DNA of 64,000 nt from Catenovulum sp. 2E275 (GTDB lineage: Bacteria > Pseudomonadota > Gammaproteobacteria > Enterobacterales > Alteromonadaceae). A program made the position numbers and the translations under genes. Every line of letters begins with the position of its first letter. Within the stretch, counting starts at the first letter, position 1. Where the stretch lies: contig NZ_JAOPFU010000007.1 in assembly GCF_025515275.1 (NCBI RefSeq), positions 62,001 through 126,000 on the forward strand. Reading direction: 5' to 3'. Shown here one piece after another: positions 9,324 to 17,646 of this stretch. The notes under the pieces were generated by a model. That model was given only the letters and a program-made list of their open reading frames with translations, was not told the origin of the DNA and made no database searches.

Positions 9324-9392
9324 ATCTCCGTCAGTTTAAGCCGCTTTATAAATTTACGTAACTCCCCGTTATCGTCTCCTAAATAAAGCGCT

Positions 9393-9420
9393 GCGGCCAG
9401 TAATCACTGGCCGCTTTTTT
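9393..9420 (+). terminator. Rho-independent terminator after the DUF4382 gene
   Basis: GCGGCCAG TAATCA CTGGCCGC followed by six T residues. It is a textbook hairpin, located 70 bp after the lipoprotein stop. Confidence 0.92.
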
Positions 9421-9430
9421 ATTTAACTTT

Positions 9431-10969
9431 TTAACTCTCCGCCTTATTTTTAATCCACTGCACTTTGTATAAGTCCTGACGTCTATCTTTAAAGTTAGTT
9501 ACTGCGCCTTCGGCTCTGAGTTTTTTCAGCGCAGCTAAATCAACATCGGCAAATAACAGCATTTCGGTATTTGGGGTACTTTCAGATAAAACCGCATCGT
9601 GCGGAAATGCAAAATCAGATGGGGTAAATACCGCAGACTGCGCATATTGAACATCTAAACTGTCGACACTCGGTAAATTACCGACACTACCGGCAATTGC
9701 GACATAACATTCATTTTCAATCGCTCTAGCCTGAGCACAATGGCGCACCCGTAAGTACGCATTGCGGGTATCCACCCAAAATGGAATAAACAGAATTTCT
9801 AACCCTTGTTCATTTAAAATTCGAGCCAGTTCAGGAAACTCAGAATCGTAACAGATTAAAATACCGATTTTTCCGGCATCGGTTTCTAATACTTTTAATT
9901 CATCGCCACCTTCAATAACCCAAGCCCATTTTTCGTGTGGAGTAATGTGTAGTTTTCTTTGCTCGTCAATTGTCCCATCTCGACGACATAAATAACTGAC
10001 GTTATATAAATGTCCATTTTCCAATAAAGGCATTGAACCTGTAATAATATTGATGTTGTAGCTAACTGCCATGCGCGACATTTGATTGCAAAATTCTTCA
10101 GTAAAACCAGCCAAATAACGAATCGCGGCGGCTCTGTCTTTATCTGGCGATAATCCCATTAGTGGCGCATTAAAAAACTCAGGGAATAAAGCAAAATCAC
10201 TTTCATATTCAGATAACGCATCAACAAAATATTCAACTTGTTGTAAAAGCTCTTCAAAACTGGCGACTTCACGCATTTGCCACTGTACAACCCCAATTCT
10301 GGCTTGAGTTGCGCGGGTATCGACCACTGCAGCTTCCGGTTCATACATGATATTACTCCACTCCAACAAAGTGGCGTAACCTTCAGACTTTTCATCTTCC
10401 GGTAAATATTTGCGTAATAAACGTTTTACCTGAAAATCATTGGATAGCTGAAACGTTAAAATAGGATCGTAAATTTCTTTACGGCTTACCGCTTTAATGT
10501 ATTCAGTCGGTTTTAATTCATCACTATATTTGTGATAAGCCGTAATTCGGCCACCGGCCAAAATGGCTTTTAAATTATATTGTCGGCATAGCTCTTTACG
10601 CGCGTCGTACAAGCGGCGACCTAACCTAAAACCACGATAATCCGGATGAATTAACATATCCAGACCATACACAGCGTCACCATTTGAGTTATTTAAAATT
10701 TCACTTTGTGGACCAATTAAATCGTCATAAGTATGTGGGTTACTAAACCTGTCGTAATCGACTAATACAGAAAGCGCAATACCAACTAATTTATCTTCGT
10801 CCATTAAGCCAAGCTGACCTTCCGGAAAATCTTCAATTAGCTGAATAATGGTATGTTCAGGCCAGGCTCCGCCAATATCGTTATAAACTCTGTCCATCAA
10901 GGTTTTGATTTGCCCATAATGTTCAGGCTCAAGATTAATTAAACTTAAATGGAGATCAGTAAGACTCAT
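9431..10969 (-). CDS. GNAT acetyltransferase - carbon-nitrogen hydrolase (nitrilase) fusion
   Basis: A two-domain cytoplasmic protein of 512 residues. Residues ~8-190 are a GNAT fold with the acetyl-CoA loop in HPDYRGFRLGRRLYDAR. Residues ~222-505 are a carbon-nitrogen hydrolase with the complete Glu-Lys-Cys triad: Glu in LFPEFFNAPL, Lys in RKLHITPHEKW and Cys in ILICYDSEFPE. This fusion is a recognised family found in many bacteria, with unknown physiological substrate. It probably acts on a small amide or N-acyl compound. It is monocistronic and convergent with the DUF4382 gene. An AGGATC-type ribosome site lies just before the ATG. Confidence 0.88.
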   Translation of the reverse strand: MSLTDLHLSLINLEPEHYGQIKTLMDRVYNDIGGAWPEHTIIQLIEDFPEGQLGLMDEDKLVGIALSVLVDYDRFSNPHTYDDLIGPQSEILNNSNGDAVYGLDMLIHPDYRGFRLGRRLYDARKELCRQYNLKAILAGGRITAYHKYSDELKPTEYIKAVSRKEIYDPILTFQLSNDFQVKRLLRKYLPEDEKSEGYATLLEWSNIMYEPEAAVVDTRATQARIGVVQWQMREVASFEELLQQVEYFVDALSEYESDFALFPEFFNAPLMGLSPDKDRAAAIRYLAGFTEEFCNQMSRMAVSYNINIITGSMPLLENGHLYNVSYLCRRDGTIDEQRKLHITPHEKWAWVIEGGDELKVLETDAGKIGILICYDSEFPELARILNEQGLEILFIPFWVDTRNAYLRVRHCAQARAIENECYVAIAGSVGNLPSVDSLDVQYAQSAVFTPSDFAFPHDAVLSESTPNTEMLLFADVDLAALKKLRAEGAVTNFKDRRQDLYKVQWIKNKAES

Positions 10970-11132
10970 ATAAGATCCTTTAATGCTTTTAGGGATAGAT
11001 GATAAATTTTTGACTGTGGTTAAAGTTTGACAGAATCACACTTTATTTACACCGGGTTTCATTCTATTTAGCGCAATAATCCAGCAATTAATATAAAATA
11101 TTTTAAAATAACAGATTAGATTTGAGGTCGTT

Positions 11133-11450
11133 ATGTCAATTAATAATGTCACCAGCGGTTTAAATGCCAGTATTTTAACCAATACGTTTAATCAGCCTAA
11201 TAATTTGCTTCAGCAAGTAACAAATCAATCATTAAATAATCAGGCCATCTCAAAAGAAGAATTGCTTGCCGGTGTTGCCAAACAACAAATTGGCCTCACC
11301 TCTAACCTATTATCTGGTTTAAACGATGGCAACCAAATAACCGATCAATTAGTGTCGTTTTCAGTTAATGCCAATAATTCGCTGGCAGCCAATAAACTGC
11401 CAGACGAATATGCAAATGTTGTGGGTTCATTAATAGATGTGACGATTTAG
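11133..11450 (+). CDS. Hypothetical 105-residue Asn/Leu-rich protein
   Basis: Not recognised. The ORF has a good ribosome site (TTGAGG) and its own upstream spacer, so it is probably real. The protein is soluble, low in charge and rich in Asn, Leu, Ser and Gln (NTFNQPNNLLQQVTNQSLNNQ), with no signal peptide or Cys. The composition and amphipathic spacing resemble small helical cytoplasmic proteins. It ends 6 bp before the convergent porin-like gene. No function is proposed. Confidence 0.6.
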   Translation: MSINNVTSGLNASILTNTFNQPNNLLQQVTNQSLNNQAISKEELLAGVAKQQIGLTSNLLSGLNDGNQITDQLVSFSVNANNSLAANKLPDEYANVVGSLIDVTI

Positions 11451-11456
11451 CGCAAA

Positions 11457-12575
11457 CTAAAAGTAATAATCGACCGAAGCATACAACGCAGAAAAATCGC
11501 CTTCGCCAACATCACCATTGGCATCAATATACCCATTTTGAGTTAAATACTCTAAATAAAACCAGCCCGGCCCATAGTTATAACTCACCCCGGGCGAAAA
11601 TGCAGATACCCCATCGGCATTATTCCCCTGTGTATCTGTTTTAGCCCAGCTTGCATTTAAGTACATAAACCATTTATCTTTTTTATAGCCAAGTTCAATT
11701 GCGGCACGATTGTTTTTAATTTCTTTTGCCAGCCCATTAGCTACATAATAATTTTCTGGCAATTCACGGTTAACCGTGAATAACTGAGCTTTGGTATAAA
11801 ATTGATCAAACTGGCCAATGTAATAAATAGCAGCAGCGCTATGCTCGCCATCGACCGGATCAGGGCTTTGACCTACTGCAGTTTCCAACCCGGTTAAATC
11901 CTGCAATTTACCCGCTTGTAAAGACAAACCAATTTTATGCTGCTCAGTTAACTGATAATTAGCATCGGCAACAAAGGTTTGAATTTTACGATACGTATTA
12001 GAAGTACCCCAATGGCCATTATCATCAACCGTATCTGTGCTGGTTTCCCCCCAATCATCAGCATGATAATAAGCTAAGTTATATTCCAGCCCAGTTTGTT
12101 TACCCGAATATTTTAAACCCACGTCCATTTGGTCGCCGTAACCACCATGCAGCATATCTCCCGGCCAAAAATTAACGGTTTTCCAACCAAATGGCACCTG
12201 ACTTTTGCCAATATAAACTGCGCTTTGCTCATCAAGCTGATATTTAATCCAGGCTTTATGCAAAGCAAAATTATCACCGCTGGAATTATTGGCCGGACTG
12301 GTAAATGAACCCGGTCCAATTCGCAACTCAGCAGATAATGACCAAGGGCGGTTTTCGGCTGTATCGTCAACATAAAGCACTAAAGCTTCATCGGCGACAT
12401 CACCATAAGTATCTTTGTCTCTTTCATTATCATCGACATAACGGTAATTAAACCAAATACCGCCAGATAAACTGGGGGATGCGATTAAAGGAGGGCTTAA
12501 TAATAAAGCAGTAGCAAAAAAAGTATTTGAATAAAGTTTAGCTGTGTTGAAGTGTTTCCCTTGAGATTGTCTCAT
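11457..12575 (-). CDS. Outer-membrane porin-like protein (phosphate-selective porin O/P type)
   Basis: A 372-residue predicted outer-membrane beta-barrel. The signal peptide is slightly long (MRQSQGKHFNTAKLYSNTFF, then ATALLLSPPLIASPS). The mature part shows alternating beta strands (LEYNLAYYHADDW, HKIGLSLQAGKL, WFMYLNASWAK) and ends in the barrel-insertion signature ALYASVDYYF with terminal Phe. The segment AVYIGKSQVPFGWKTV is typical of the OprO/OprP-like porin family. An AGAGG ribosome site precedes the ATG. It lies about 0.9 kb upstream of the guanidine operon on the opposite strand. It could provide an entry route for small solutes, but nothing in the sequence ties it to guanidine. Confidence 0.75.
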   Translation of the reverse strand: MRQSQGKHFNTAKLYSNTFFATALLLSPPLIASPSLSGGIWFNYRYVDDNERDKDTYGDVADEALVLYVDDTAENRPWSLSAELRIGPGSFTSPANNSSGDNFALHKAWIKYQLDEQSAVYIGKSQVPFGWKTVNFWPGDMLHGGYGDQMDVGLKYSGKQTGLEYNLAYYHADDWGETSTDTVDDNGHWGTSNTYRKIQTFVADANYQLTEQHKIGLSLQAGKLQDLTGLETAVGQSPDPVDGEHSAAAIYYIGQFDQFYTKAQLFTVNRELPENYYVANGLAKEIKNNRAAIELGYKKDKWFMYLNASWAKTDTQGNNADGVSAFSPGVSYNYGPGWFYLEYLTQNGYIDANGDVGEGDFSALYASVDYYF

Positions 12576-12777
12576 AGCGGCCTCTTTCTCTTGTGGATTA
12601 ATTGGCTTGTGCTTTCATATTATAGTGAGTTTTCAAAGAATTGTGGTAAAAACATACGGCATACATACTCCTCCTGATACTAATTTAATTCATTCATCTG
12701 TTTTTTTAATAAGTTTAATCGAAAAAATACTGTTTTTATTTAAAGTGACAATAACTATCATTTACATGGAGGTATTT

Positions 12778-12945
12778 ATGATTAAAACAATTACTTTTGC
12801 TGTTATGCACTTTTCAGTTGCTTTTGGAGTAGCTTGGCTATTAACCGGAGATATGATTATTGGTGGCGCCATCGCCTTAATTGAACCTGCAGTTAATACC
12901 ATTGCTTATTATTTTCATGAAAAAATTTGGGAGCGTTTTGAATAA
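12778..12945 (+). CDS. DUF2061 small membrane protein
   Basis: A 55-residue protein with two predicted transmembrane helices (MIKTITFAVMHFSVAFGVAW and IIGGAIALIEPAVNTIAYYF) and the family ending HEKIWERF. This is the usual form of DUF2061, whose function is unknown. The start at 12778 has a strong GGAGG ribosome site. Upstream in-frame ATGs as far as 12607 lack such a site and would add an unrelated hydrophobic stretch. Confidence 0.85.
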   Translation: MIKTITFAVMHFSVAFGVAWLLTGDMIIGGAIALIEPAVNTIAYYFHEKIWERFE

Positions 12946-13078
12946 ATATTTAAAAGATAACGTAGTTCAAAGCTTACTTAATCGCTTTTCTACGCTAATT
13001 CATTTATACAACCAGAGATTTTGTCGAATAAAGTTCAGTTCTATTTATTGACTGGCTAACTTTAAGCGTCTAACAGGA

Positions 13079-13102
13079 TGCACCAAGAAAACGCATTGCA
13101 CC
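13079..13102 (+). promoter_or_regulatory. Two NtrC-like TGCACC half-sites
   Basis: TGCACCA occurs twice, at 13079 and 13097, 18 bp apart in the same orientation. It matches the half-site of the NtrC operator (TGCACC-N5-GGTGCA), although the opposing halves are poor. The sites lie 125-145 bp upstream of the sigma-54-like promoter at 13226, a normal distance for an NtrC enhancer. The assignment is tentative. Confidence 0.45.
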
Positions 13103-13225
13103 AAAATAACTCTTTAATTTTACATGTTAGTTGAATAAACCTCTTTCCTAACCCTCATCAATAAAAAAGAAAAAAACACAATAAATCATAGCATTATATT
13201 TTTTATGTTAGCAAAAATAAAAAGC

Positions 13226-13240
13226 TGGCCGAGTTTATGC
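13226..13240 (+). promoter_or_regulatory. Sigma-54 (RpoN) type promoter for the guanidine operon
   Basis: TGGCCGAGTTTATGC has the -24 TGGC and -12 TGC elements at the exact spacing of the RpoN consensus (TGGCAC-N5-TTGC). Transcription would start near 13252, leaving a ~255-base leader that contains the riboswitch. RpoN control would fit use of guanidine as a nitrogen source. Confidence 0.6.
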
Positions 13241-13284
13241 TTACAGTAAAAGTGCAGGGGTTCAAATTAATTGAACCAGCATAG

Positions 13285-13456
13285 TGCTAAACAGGTGACT
13301 AGGGTTCCGGTTTGTTTATATGAGCGGTAAATAAACAAGTGTCTGGTCCGAGAGTTGCCAACCTAGCCACATAAAACTTAATCACATAGGTGTATTATCT
13401 TTTATGTTTGCGAAAGCAAAGGTTACACGGCGGGACAAAAGCCCGGGAGGTTCAAT
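13285..13456 (+). ncRNA. Guanidine-I (ykkC subtype 1) riboswitch
   Basis: The leader of the operon contains the invariant blocks of the ykkC/guanidine-I aptamer in order: ACTAGGGTTCCGG (13298 on), CTGGTCCGAGAG, and ACACGGCGGGACAAAAGCCC then GGGAGG. A variable hairpin arm lies between the second and third blocks. Guanidine binding to this class turns on downstream genes. After the aptamer, CCGTGT near the ribosome site (GGAGAG) can pair with ACACGG of the aptamer, which suggests a switch acting on translation or termination. An extra perfect hairpin (GGTTCAA/TTGAACC, 13259-13277) precedes the aptamer. Exact ends are approximate. Confidence 0.93.
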
Positions 13457-13507
13457 TTAATTAGGACCCCTGTGCCCTGAAAACCGTGTCAACTTGGAGA
13501 GCGCAAC

Positions 13508-14539
13508 ATGAAAAAGATAAAAATATTAACCCTAATTCTCGCTTTAATTAGCACCTCGAACGTTTTTGCAAAAGATAAATTTTCAATTTGTTGGTCAATT
13601 TATGTTGGCTGGATGCCTTGGGAGTATGGTGATAGCTCTGGCATCATCAAAAAATGGGCTGACAAATACAATATTGAAATAGATGTCGTTCAAATCAACG
13701 ATTATATTGAATCAATCAACCAATACACGGCTGGCCAATTCGATGCATGTAGCATGACAAATATGGATGCATTAACCATTCCTGCCGCTAGCTTTGTTGA
13801 CACCACAGCATTAATTGTAGGTGATTTCTCCAACGGTAATGATGGGGTCATTTTAAAAGACAAATCCAAATTAGCCGATATTAAAGGCCAAAAAATCAAC
13901 TTGGTTGAGTTAAGCGTATCGCATTATTTATTAGCTCGCGGTTTAGAATCAGTTGGTTTATCTGAGCGTGATGTTGATGTAGTCAATACCGCAGATGCGG
14001 ATTTAGTTGCAGCTTACTCAACTAAAGATGTGACTTCAGTGGTGACATGGAATCCACTTTTATCTGAAATTGAAAAACAACCAAGCGCCAATAAAGTATT
14101 TGATTCGTCAGATATTCCGGGTGAAATCATCGACTTAATGGTTGTTCATACAGATACGTTAAAAGCTAACCCTAATTTTGGTAAAGCATTAGTTGGTGCT
14201 TGGTACGAAATAATGCAAAAAATGAGCGACGATAAAGTATTAGATCACATGGCTAAAGCATCCGGTACTGACTTAGCCGGTTATAAAGCTCAGTTAGCCA
14301 GCACCAAAATGTTTTATACCGCAAAAGACGCTGTTAGCTTCACTAAAGATCCAAAACTTGCACAAACCATGAAATACGTTGCTGAGTTTTCATTTGACCA
14401 CGGTTTATTAGGTGAAGGCGCGCCAGATGCAGGCTTTATTGGTATTCAAACCCCATTTACCACCATTGGTAATCCACAAAATATCAAACTTAGATTTGAC
14501 CCTAGTTATATGCAAATGGCTGTTGAAGGCAAACTATAA
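13508..14539 (+). CDS. ABC transporter substrate-binding protein for guanidine (annotated elsewhere as putative urea-binding)
   Basis: A periplasmic binding protein of 343 residues with signal peptide MKKIKILTLILALISTSNVF and cleavage probably after AFA near residue 21. It belongs to the NMT1/THI5-like family (TIGR03427 type), long annotated as urea transport. The mature protein begins with SICWSIYVGWMPWEYGDSSG and contains QYTAGQFDACSMTNMDAL and VVTWNPLLSEI, typical of that group. It is the first gene after the guanidine-I riboswitch and is followed by a permease and an ATPase. With this regulator and the downstream guanidine-degrading enzymes, guanidine is the likely ligand. This is inference from context. 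Confidence 0.88.
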   Translation: MKKIKILTLILALISTSNVFAKDKFSICWSIYVGWMPWEYGDSSGIIKKWADKYNIEIDVVQINDYIESINQYTAGQFDACSMTNMDALTIPAASFVDTTALIVGDFSNGNDGVILKDKSKLADIKGQKINLVELSVSHYLLARGLESVGLSERDVDVVNTADADLVAAYSTKDVTSVVTWNPLLSEIEKQPSANKVFDSSDIPGEIIDLMVVHTDTLKANPNFGKALVGAWYEIMQKMSDDKVLDHMAKASGTDLAGYKAQLASTKMFYTAKDAVSFTKDPKLAQTMKYVAEFSFDHGLLGEGAPDAGFIGIQTPFTTIGNPQNIKLRFDPSYMQMAVEGKL

Positions 14540-14558
14540 ATAAGCTTAGAAGTTAATT

Positions 14559-15383
14559 ATGAAAAAGTTAATGAACATAGAGCCATCTCGTTCACTTAAA
14601 GGTTTTCTTGCCATTCTGCCATTTGTTGTGATTTTGATGCTGTACTGGACAGCATCAAATGACCGATTGGCTGAAAACCCTTACGACAAATTGCTACCGA
14701 GTTTTACCCAAATCTCAGATGCTGTTGATCGTATGGCTTTTACCGAAGATAAGCGCAGTGGTGAGTATTTATTTTGGGTAGATACAGGCGCAAGTTTATA
14801 CCGAATTTGCATCGGCATTGGCATTAGCGCCGCAGTCGGTTTGCTATTTGGTATGTTATCGGGCTTGTTACCTATCTTCCGCTCAGGGTTTTCACCACTG
14901 ATTACCATAGTGTCGCTGATACCACCGATGGCCATTTTACCAATTTTATTTATCAGTTTTGGCTTAGGCGAATTAGCTAAAGTAATGCTGATAATTATTG
15001 GTACAGCGCCGGTGATTATTCGTGATATTCAGTCGCATGTGCGCCAGTTACCATCCGAGATTTTAATTAAAGCGCAAACCTTGGGTGCATCAACTTGGTT
15101 AGTTGCGATTCGTGTTGTGCTACCACAAATTATGCCGCGTTTAATTGCCGCTGTTAGATTGTCATTAGGGACAGCATGGCTGTTTTTAATTGCCGCAGAA
15201 GCGATTGCCGCACAAGAAGGGTTAGGTTATCGCATCTTTTTAGTACGTCGTTATATGTCAATGGATGTGATTTTACCTTATGTACTTTGGATTACGGCAC
15301 TAGCATTTGCAATGGATTTTAGCCTGCGCAAAATGTCTGAGTTGTGTTTCCCTTGGTATCACCATCAGGAGGCAGGCAAATGA
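14559..15383 (+). CDS. ABC transporter permease (guanidine uptake)
   Basis: A 274-residue inner-membrane permease of the SsuC/TauC type. About six hydrophobic segments are visible. The cytoplasmic EAA-like loop reads LPSEILIKAQTLGAS, continuing to VLPQIMPRLIAAVRLSLGTAW, and contacts the ATPase. The N-terminus has a first helix at FLAILPFVVILMLYW followed by an extended periplasmic stretch. It follows the binding protein by 19 bp and overlaps the ATPase start (ATGA). The substrate is inferred from the operon. Confidence 0.88.
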   Translation: MKKLMNIEPSRSLKGFLAILPFVVILMLYWTASNDRLAENPYDKLLPSFTQISDAVDRMAFTEDKRSGEYLFWVDTGASLYRICIGIGISAAVGLLFGMLSGLLPIFRSGFSPLITIVSLIPPMAILPILFISFGLGELAKVMLIIIGTAPVIIRDIQSHVRQLPSEILIKAQTLGASTWLVAIRVVLPQIMPRLIAAVRLSLGTAWLFLIAAEAIAAQEGLGYRIFLVRRYMSMDVILPYVLWITALAFAMDFSLRKMSELCFPWYHHQEAGK

Positions 15384-16162
15384 GTTTGTTAAAAATTGAT
15401 AATGTCTGGAAATCCTACGGTGAGGTGCAAATTCTTGAGCGCTTAAATTTAAACGTTGAAGAAGGTGAGTTTGTTTCAATGGTGGGTGCTTCAGGTTGTG
15501 GCAAAACCACCTTATTAAAAATGATTTTAGGTAGTGAAGAAGCCACTAAAGGTCAAATTTTATTAAACGACAAACCAATTGCCCCCGAGCCAAACGAAGA
15601 GCGCGGCATTGTATTTCAAAAATATTCCGTATTTCCGCATTTAAGCGTTTTACAAAACGTGATGATTGCAGATGAGTTTTCCGCATCTAGCTTTTTAGGC
15701 CGTACCTTTGGCAAACAAAAAAAGCAGATAAAACAAAAGGCACTCGAATTTATTCAGGCGGTTGGTTTAGGCCATGCGACTGATAAATACCCACATCAGT
15801 TATCCGGCGGTATGCAGCAGCGTCTGGCAATTGCTCAGGCGCTGATGAAATCACCCAAAATTTTATTATTGGATGAACCGTTTGGCGCGCTCGATCCGGG
15901 CATTCGTAAAGATATGCACCAGCTTATCCGCAAAGTCTGGAAAGAGAACAAACTGACTATTTTTATGGTAACGCATGATATTCAAGAAGGTTTTGAATTG
16001 GGCTCTCGTCTTTGGGTATTTGACAAAGTGCGACACGATCCGCAGGCACCTACAGCGTACGGCGCACAAATCACTTACGACCTAAAGTTGAATGATTCCA
16101 AAAAACAGCTTGAAGGTCAGGCAATTGCCGAAAAATTTTCACAAAAGGTAGTAAATTCATGA
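15380..16162 (+). CDS. ABC transporter ATP-binding protein (guanidine uptake)
   Basis: A 260-residue ABC ATPase of the SsuB/TauB type. Walker A is GASGCGKTT, the Q-loop lies in GIVFQKYSVFPHLS, the signature is LSGGMQQR, Walker B is ILLLDEPFGAL and the switch His lies in VTHDIQEG. I chose the ATG at 15380, which follows AGGAGGC and overlaps the permease stop as ATGA. An in-frame ATG at 15344 has no ribosome site. Its stop overlaps the next gene by 4 bp, so translation is tightly coupled. Confidence 0.92.
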   Translation: MSLLKIDNVWKSYGEVQILERLNLNVEEGEFVSMVGASGCGKTTLLKMILGSEEATKGQILLNDKPIAPEPNEERGIVFQKYSVFPHLSVLQNVMIADEFSASSFLGRTFGKQKKQIKQKALEFIQAVGLGHATDKYPHQLSGGMQQRLAIAQALMKSPKILLLDEPFGALDPGIRKDMHQLIRKVWKENKLTIFMVTHDIQEGFELGSRLWVFDKVRHDPQAPTAYGAQITYDLKLNDSKKQLEGQAIAEKFSQKVVNS

Positions 16163-16869
16163 TTTTATACAAAGACACATTGCCATCTGGCAAACACTGG
16201 TCAATGAAAATGCGACGCGGCACTAGCCTGCGTTTAATTGACAAAACCGGTGGCGCTAATGTTGGTGTTTTATTTTATAACCCGGAAAGCTTATTAGAGC
16301 GTTACAACGCACCGGACACCTTAAAATGTCAGCACACCTTTAAACTCACTAAAGGTCACTGTTTATATTCAGACATGGGACGCATTTTTTGTGCGATCAC
16401 CGACGATAGCTTTGGCTGGCACGATACGGTTTGTGGTAACAGCAATGCGGCTATGGTTGCAAAAAAATGGGGCAAACGTGATTACCAGAACCACAGAAAT
16501 AACTGGAAACAAAACGGTAACGATGCGTTTTTAGTTGAGGCCACCAAATACGGTTTAAACAAGCAAGACTTAGCCGCTAATTTAAATTTATTCAGCAAAG
16601 TAGAGCCAAATGACGAAGGCGGTTTAACTTATGCAGCTGAGCAATCTAAAGCCGGTGATTTTATCGAGCTAAGATTTGAAATGGACACCTTAGTGTTATT
16701 TCACACCTGCCCTCATCCACTAAATGATGCAGCCGAGTATCCGGAGTTTGAGGTTGAGTATCAAATTGTTAAATCTGAGCCAGTTGCAGATGACGATTTA
16801 TGCAAAAACTCATGCGCCGAAAATCAGCGTGGTTACGAAAACAACCGTTTATATCATTTAGGTCTTTAA
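16159..16869 (+). CDS. cgdA: Carboxyguanidine deiminase subunit (DUF1989, urea carboxylase-associated protein)
   Basis: A DUF1989 protein of 236 residues, from the group formerly called urea amidolyase-associated proteins. These have been shown to act in pairs (CgdA with CgdB) as a deiminase turning carboxyguanidine into allophanate and ammonia. Visible blocks include SMKMRRGTSLRLIDKTGGAN, SDMGRIFCAITDDSFGWHD, then NLFSKVEPNDEGGL and a Cys/His-rich segment ending in TCPHPL. It overlaps the ATPase gene by 4 bp and is followed 12 bp later by its paralogue. The A versus B assignment is by order and length and is less certain than the family. Confidence 0.82.
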   Translation: MILYKDTLPSGKHWSMKMRRGTSLRLIDKTGGANVGVLFYNPESLLERYNAPDTLKCQHTFKLTKGHCLYSDMGRIFCAITDDSFGWHDTVCGNSNAAMVAKKWGKRDYQNHRNNWKQNGNDAFLVEATKYGLNKQDLAANLNLFSKVEPNDEGGLTYAAEQSKAGDFIELRFEMDTLVLFHTCPHPLNDAAEYPEFEVEYQIVKSEPVADDDLCKNSCAENQRGYENNRLYHLGL

Positions 16870-16881
16870 GGAATTAATTGC

Positions 16882-17520
16882 ATGATTATCGAAAGTTCAT
16901 TACAAGCCGAAAAAGCATTTAATCGTGATGTGGTTGATGCCGGTGATTATTATTTAAAAGTTATCAAAAAAGGCCAGACCGTTCGCATTTTAGATTTAGA
17001 AGGCAATCAGGCTGCTGACACTTTATTTTATAACGCCAATGACCCAAGTGAGCGTTACAGCGCAACCGACACCATTCGTGAGCAAGGCAATTTATATTTA
17101 ACCGCTGGCAGCGTATTAATGTCGAACGAATGTAACCCAATGCTGAAAATTGTTGCCGACACTTGTGGCAGACACGATACCGTAGGCGGCGCTTGTGCAA
17201 CCGAAAGTAATACTGTGCGCTATGCGCTTGAAAAAAAATGCATGCACGCTTGTCGCGATAGCTGGTTATTAGCCATTGCTGAAAACGAAGAGTTGGGCCT
17301 GAGCAAAAAAGATATTACCCACAACATTAACTTTTTTATGAATGTACCGGTAACTGCTGACGGCAAATTGAGCTTTGCAGATGGTATTAGTGGTGCAGGC
17401 AAATATGTTGAGTTAGAAGCGTTAATGGATATTGTGATTTTAATCTCTAACTGTCCGCAGCTAAATAACCCATGTAATGCTTATAACCCAACCCCAATTG
17501 AAGTATTAATTTGGGAATAA
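16882..17520 (+). CDS. cgdB: Carboxyguanidine deiminase subunit (DUF1989, second paralogue)
   Basis: The second DUF1989 protein, 212 residues, partner of the preceding gene. It shares the same fold pattern: [20 protein letters not shown], a Cys-containing block around NECNPMLKI, and [13 protein letters not shown]. It ends with [14 protein letters not shown] and PIEVLIWE, the usual ends of this family. In related operons these two genes lie between the transporter and the carboxylase, as here. The pair would remove one nitrogen from carboxyguanidine to give allophanate. It is separated from the carboxylase gene by 126 bp holding a second riboswitch. Confidence 0.82.
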   Translation: MIIESSLQAEKAFNRDVVDAGDYYLKVIKKGQTVRILDLEGNQAADTLFYNANDPSERYSATDTIREQGNLYLTAGSVLMSNECNPMLKIVADTCGRHDTVGGACATESNTVRYALEKKCMHACRDSWLLAIAENEELGLSKKDITHNINFFMNVPVTADGKLSFADGISGAGKYVELEALMDIVILISNCPQLNNPCNAYNPTPIEVLIWE

Positions 17521-17585
17521 GTTTAACTTCATTATTGAACTTAAAATGAAGTAAGAGTTAAGGAATTAGCCGTAAGGCATAGTAA

Positions 17586-17628
17586 CTGGGACGACCCGGG
17601 AACTAAAGTTTGATGCGGGACGACCCGC
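17586..17628 (+). ncRNA. Guanidine-II (mini-ykkC) riboswitch inside the operon
   Basis: Two short GC-rich hairpins, each closed by GGG/CCC and each with an ACGA tetraloop: CTGGG-ACGA-CCCGG (17586-17599) and GCGGG-ACGA-CCCGC (17615-17628), joined by a 15-base linker. Paired hairpins with ACGR loops are the defining feature of the mini-ykkC/guanidine-II class, which senses guanidine as a loop-loop dimer. It ends 18 bp before the carboxylase ATG, placing it where it can control access to that ribosome site. Confidence 0.9.
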
Positions 17629-17646
17629 AAAGACGAGTAAAATATT

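Noticed and set aside
10159-10395. ORF on the same strand within the GNAT-nitrilase gene
   Set aside because: Alternative frame inside a well-supported gene; no signal for overlapping coding.
12607-12777. Longer N-terminus for the DUF2061 gene
   Set aside because: No ribosome site at 12607; the ATG at 12778 has GGAGG and gives the normal family length.
13508-16162. Urea transport
   Set aside because: The family is often labelled so, but both riboswitches and the deiminases point to guanidine; urea cannot be fully excluded.
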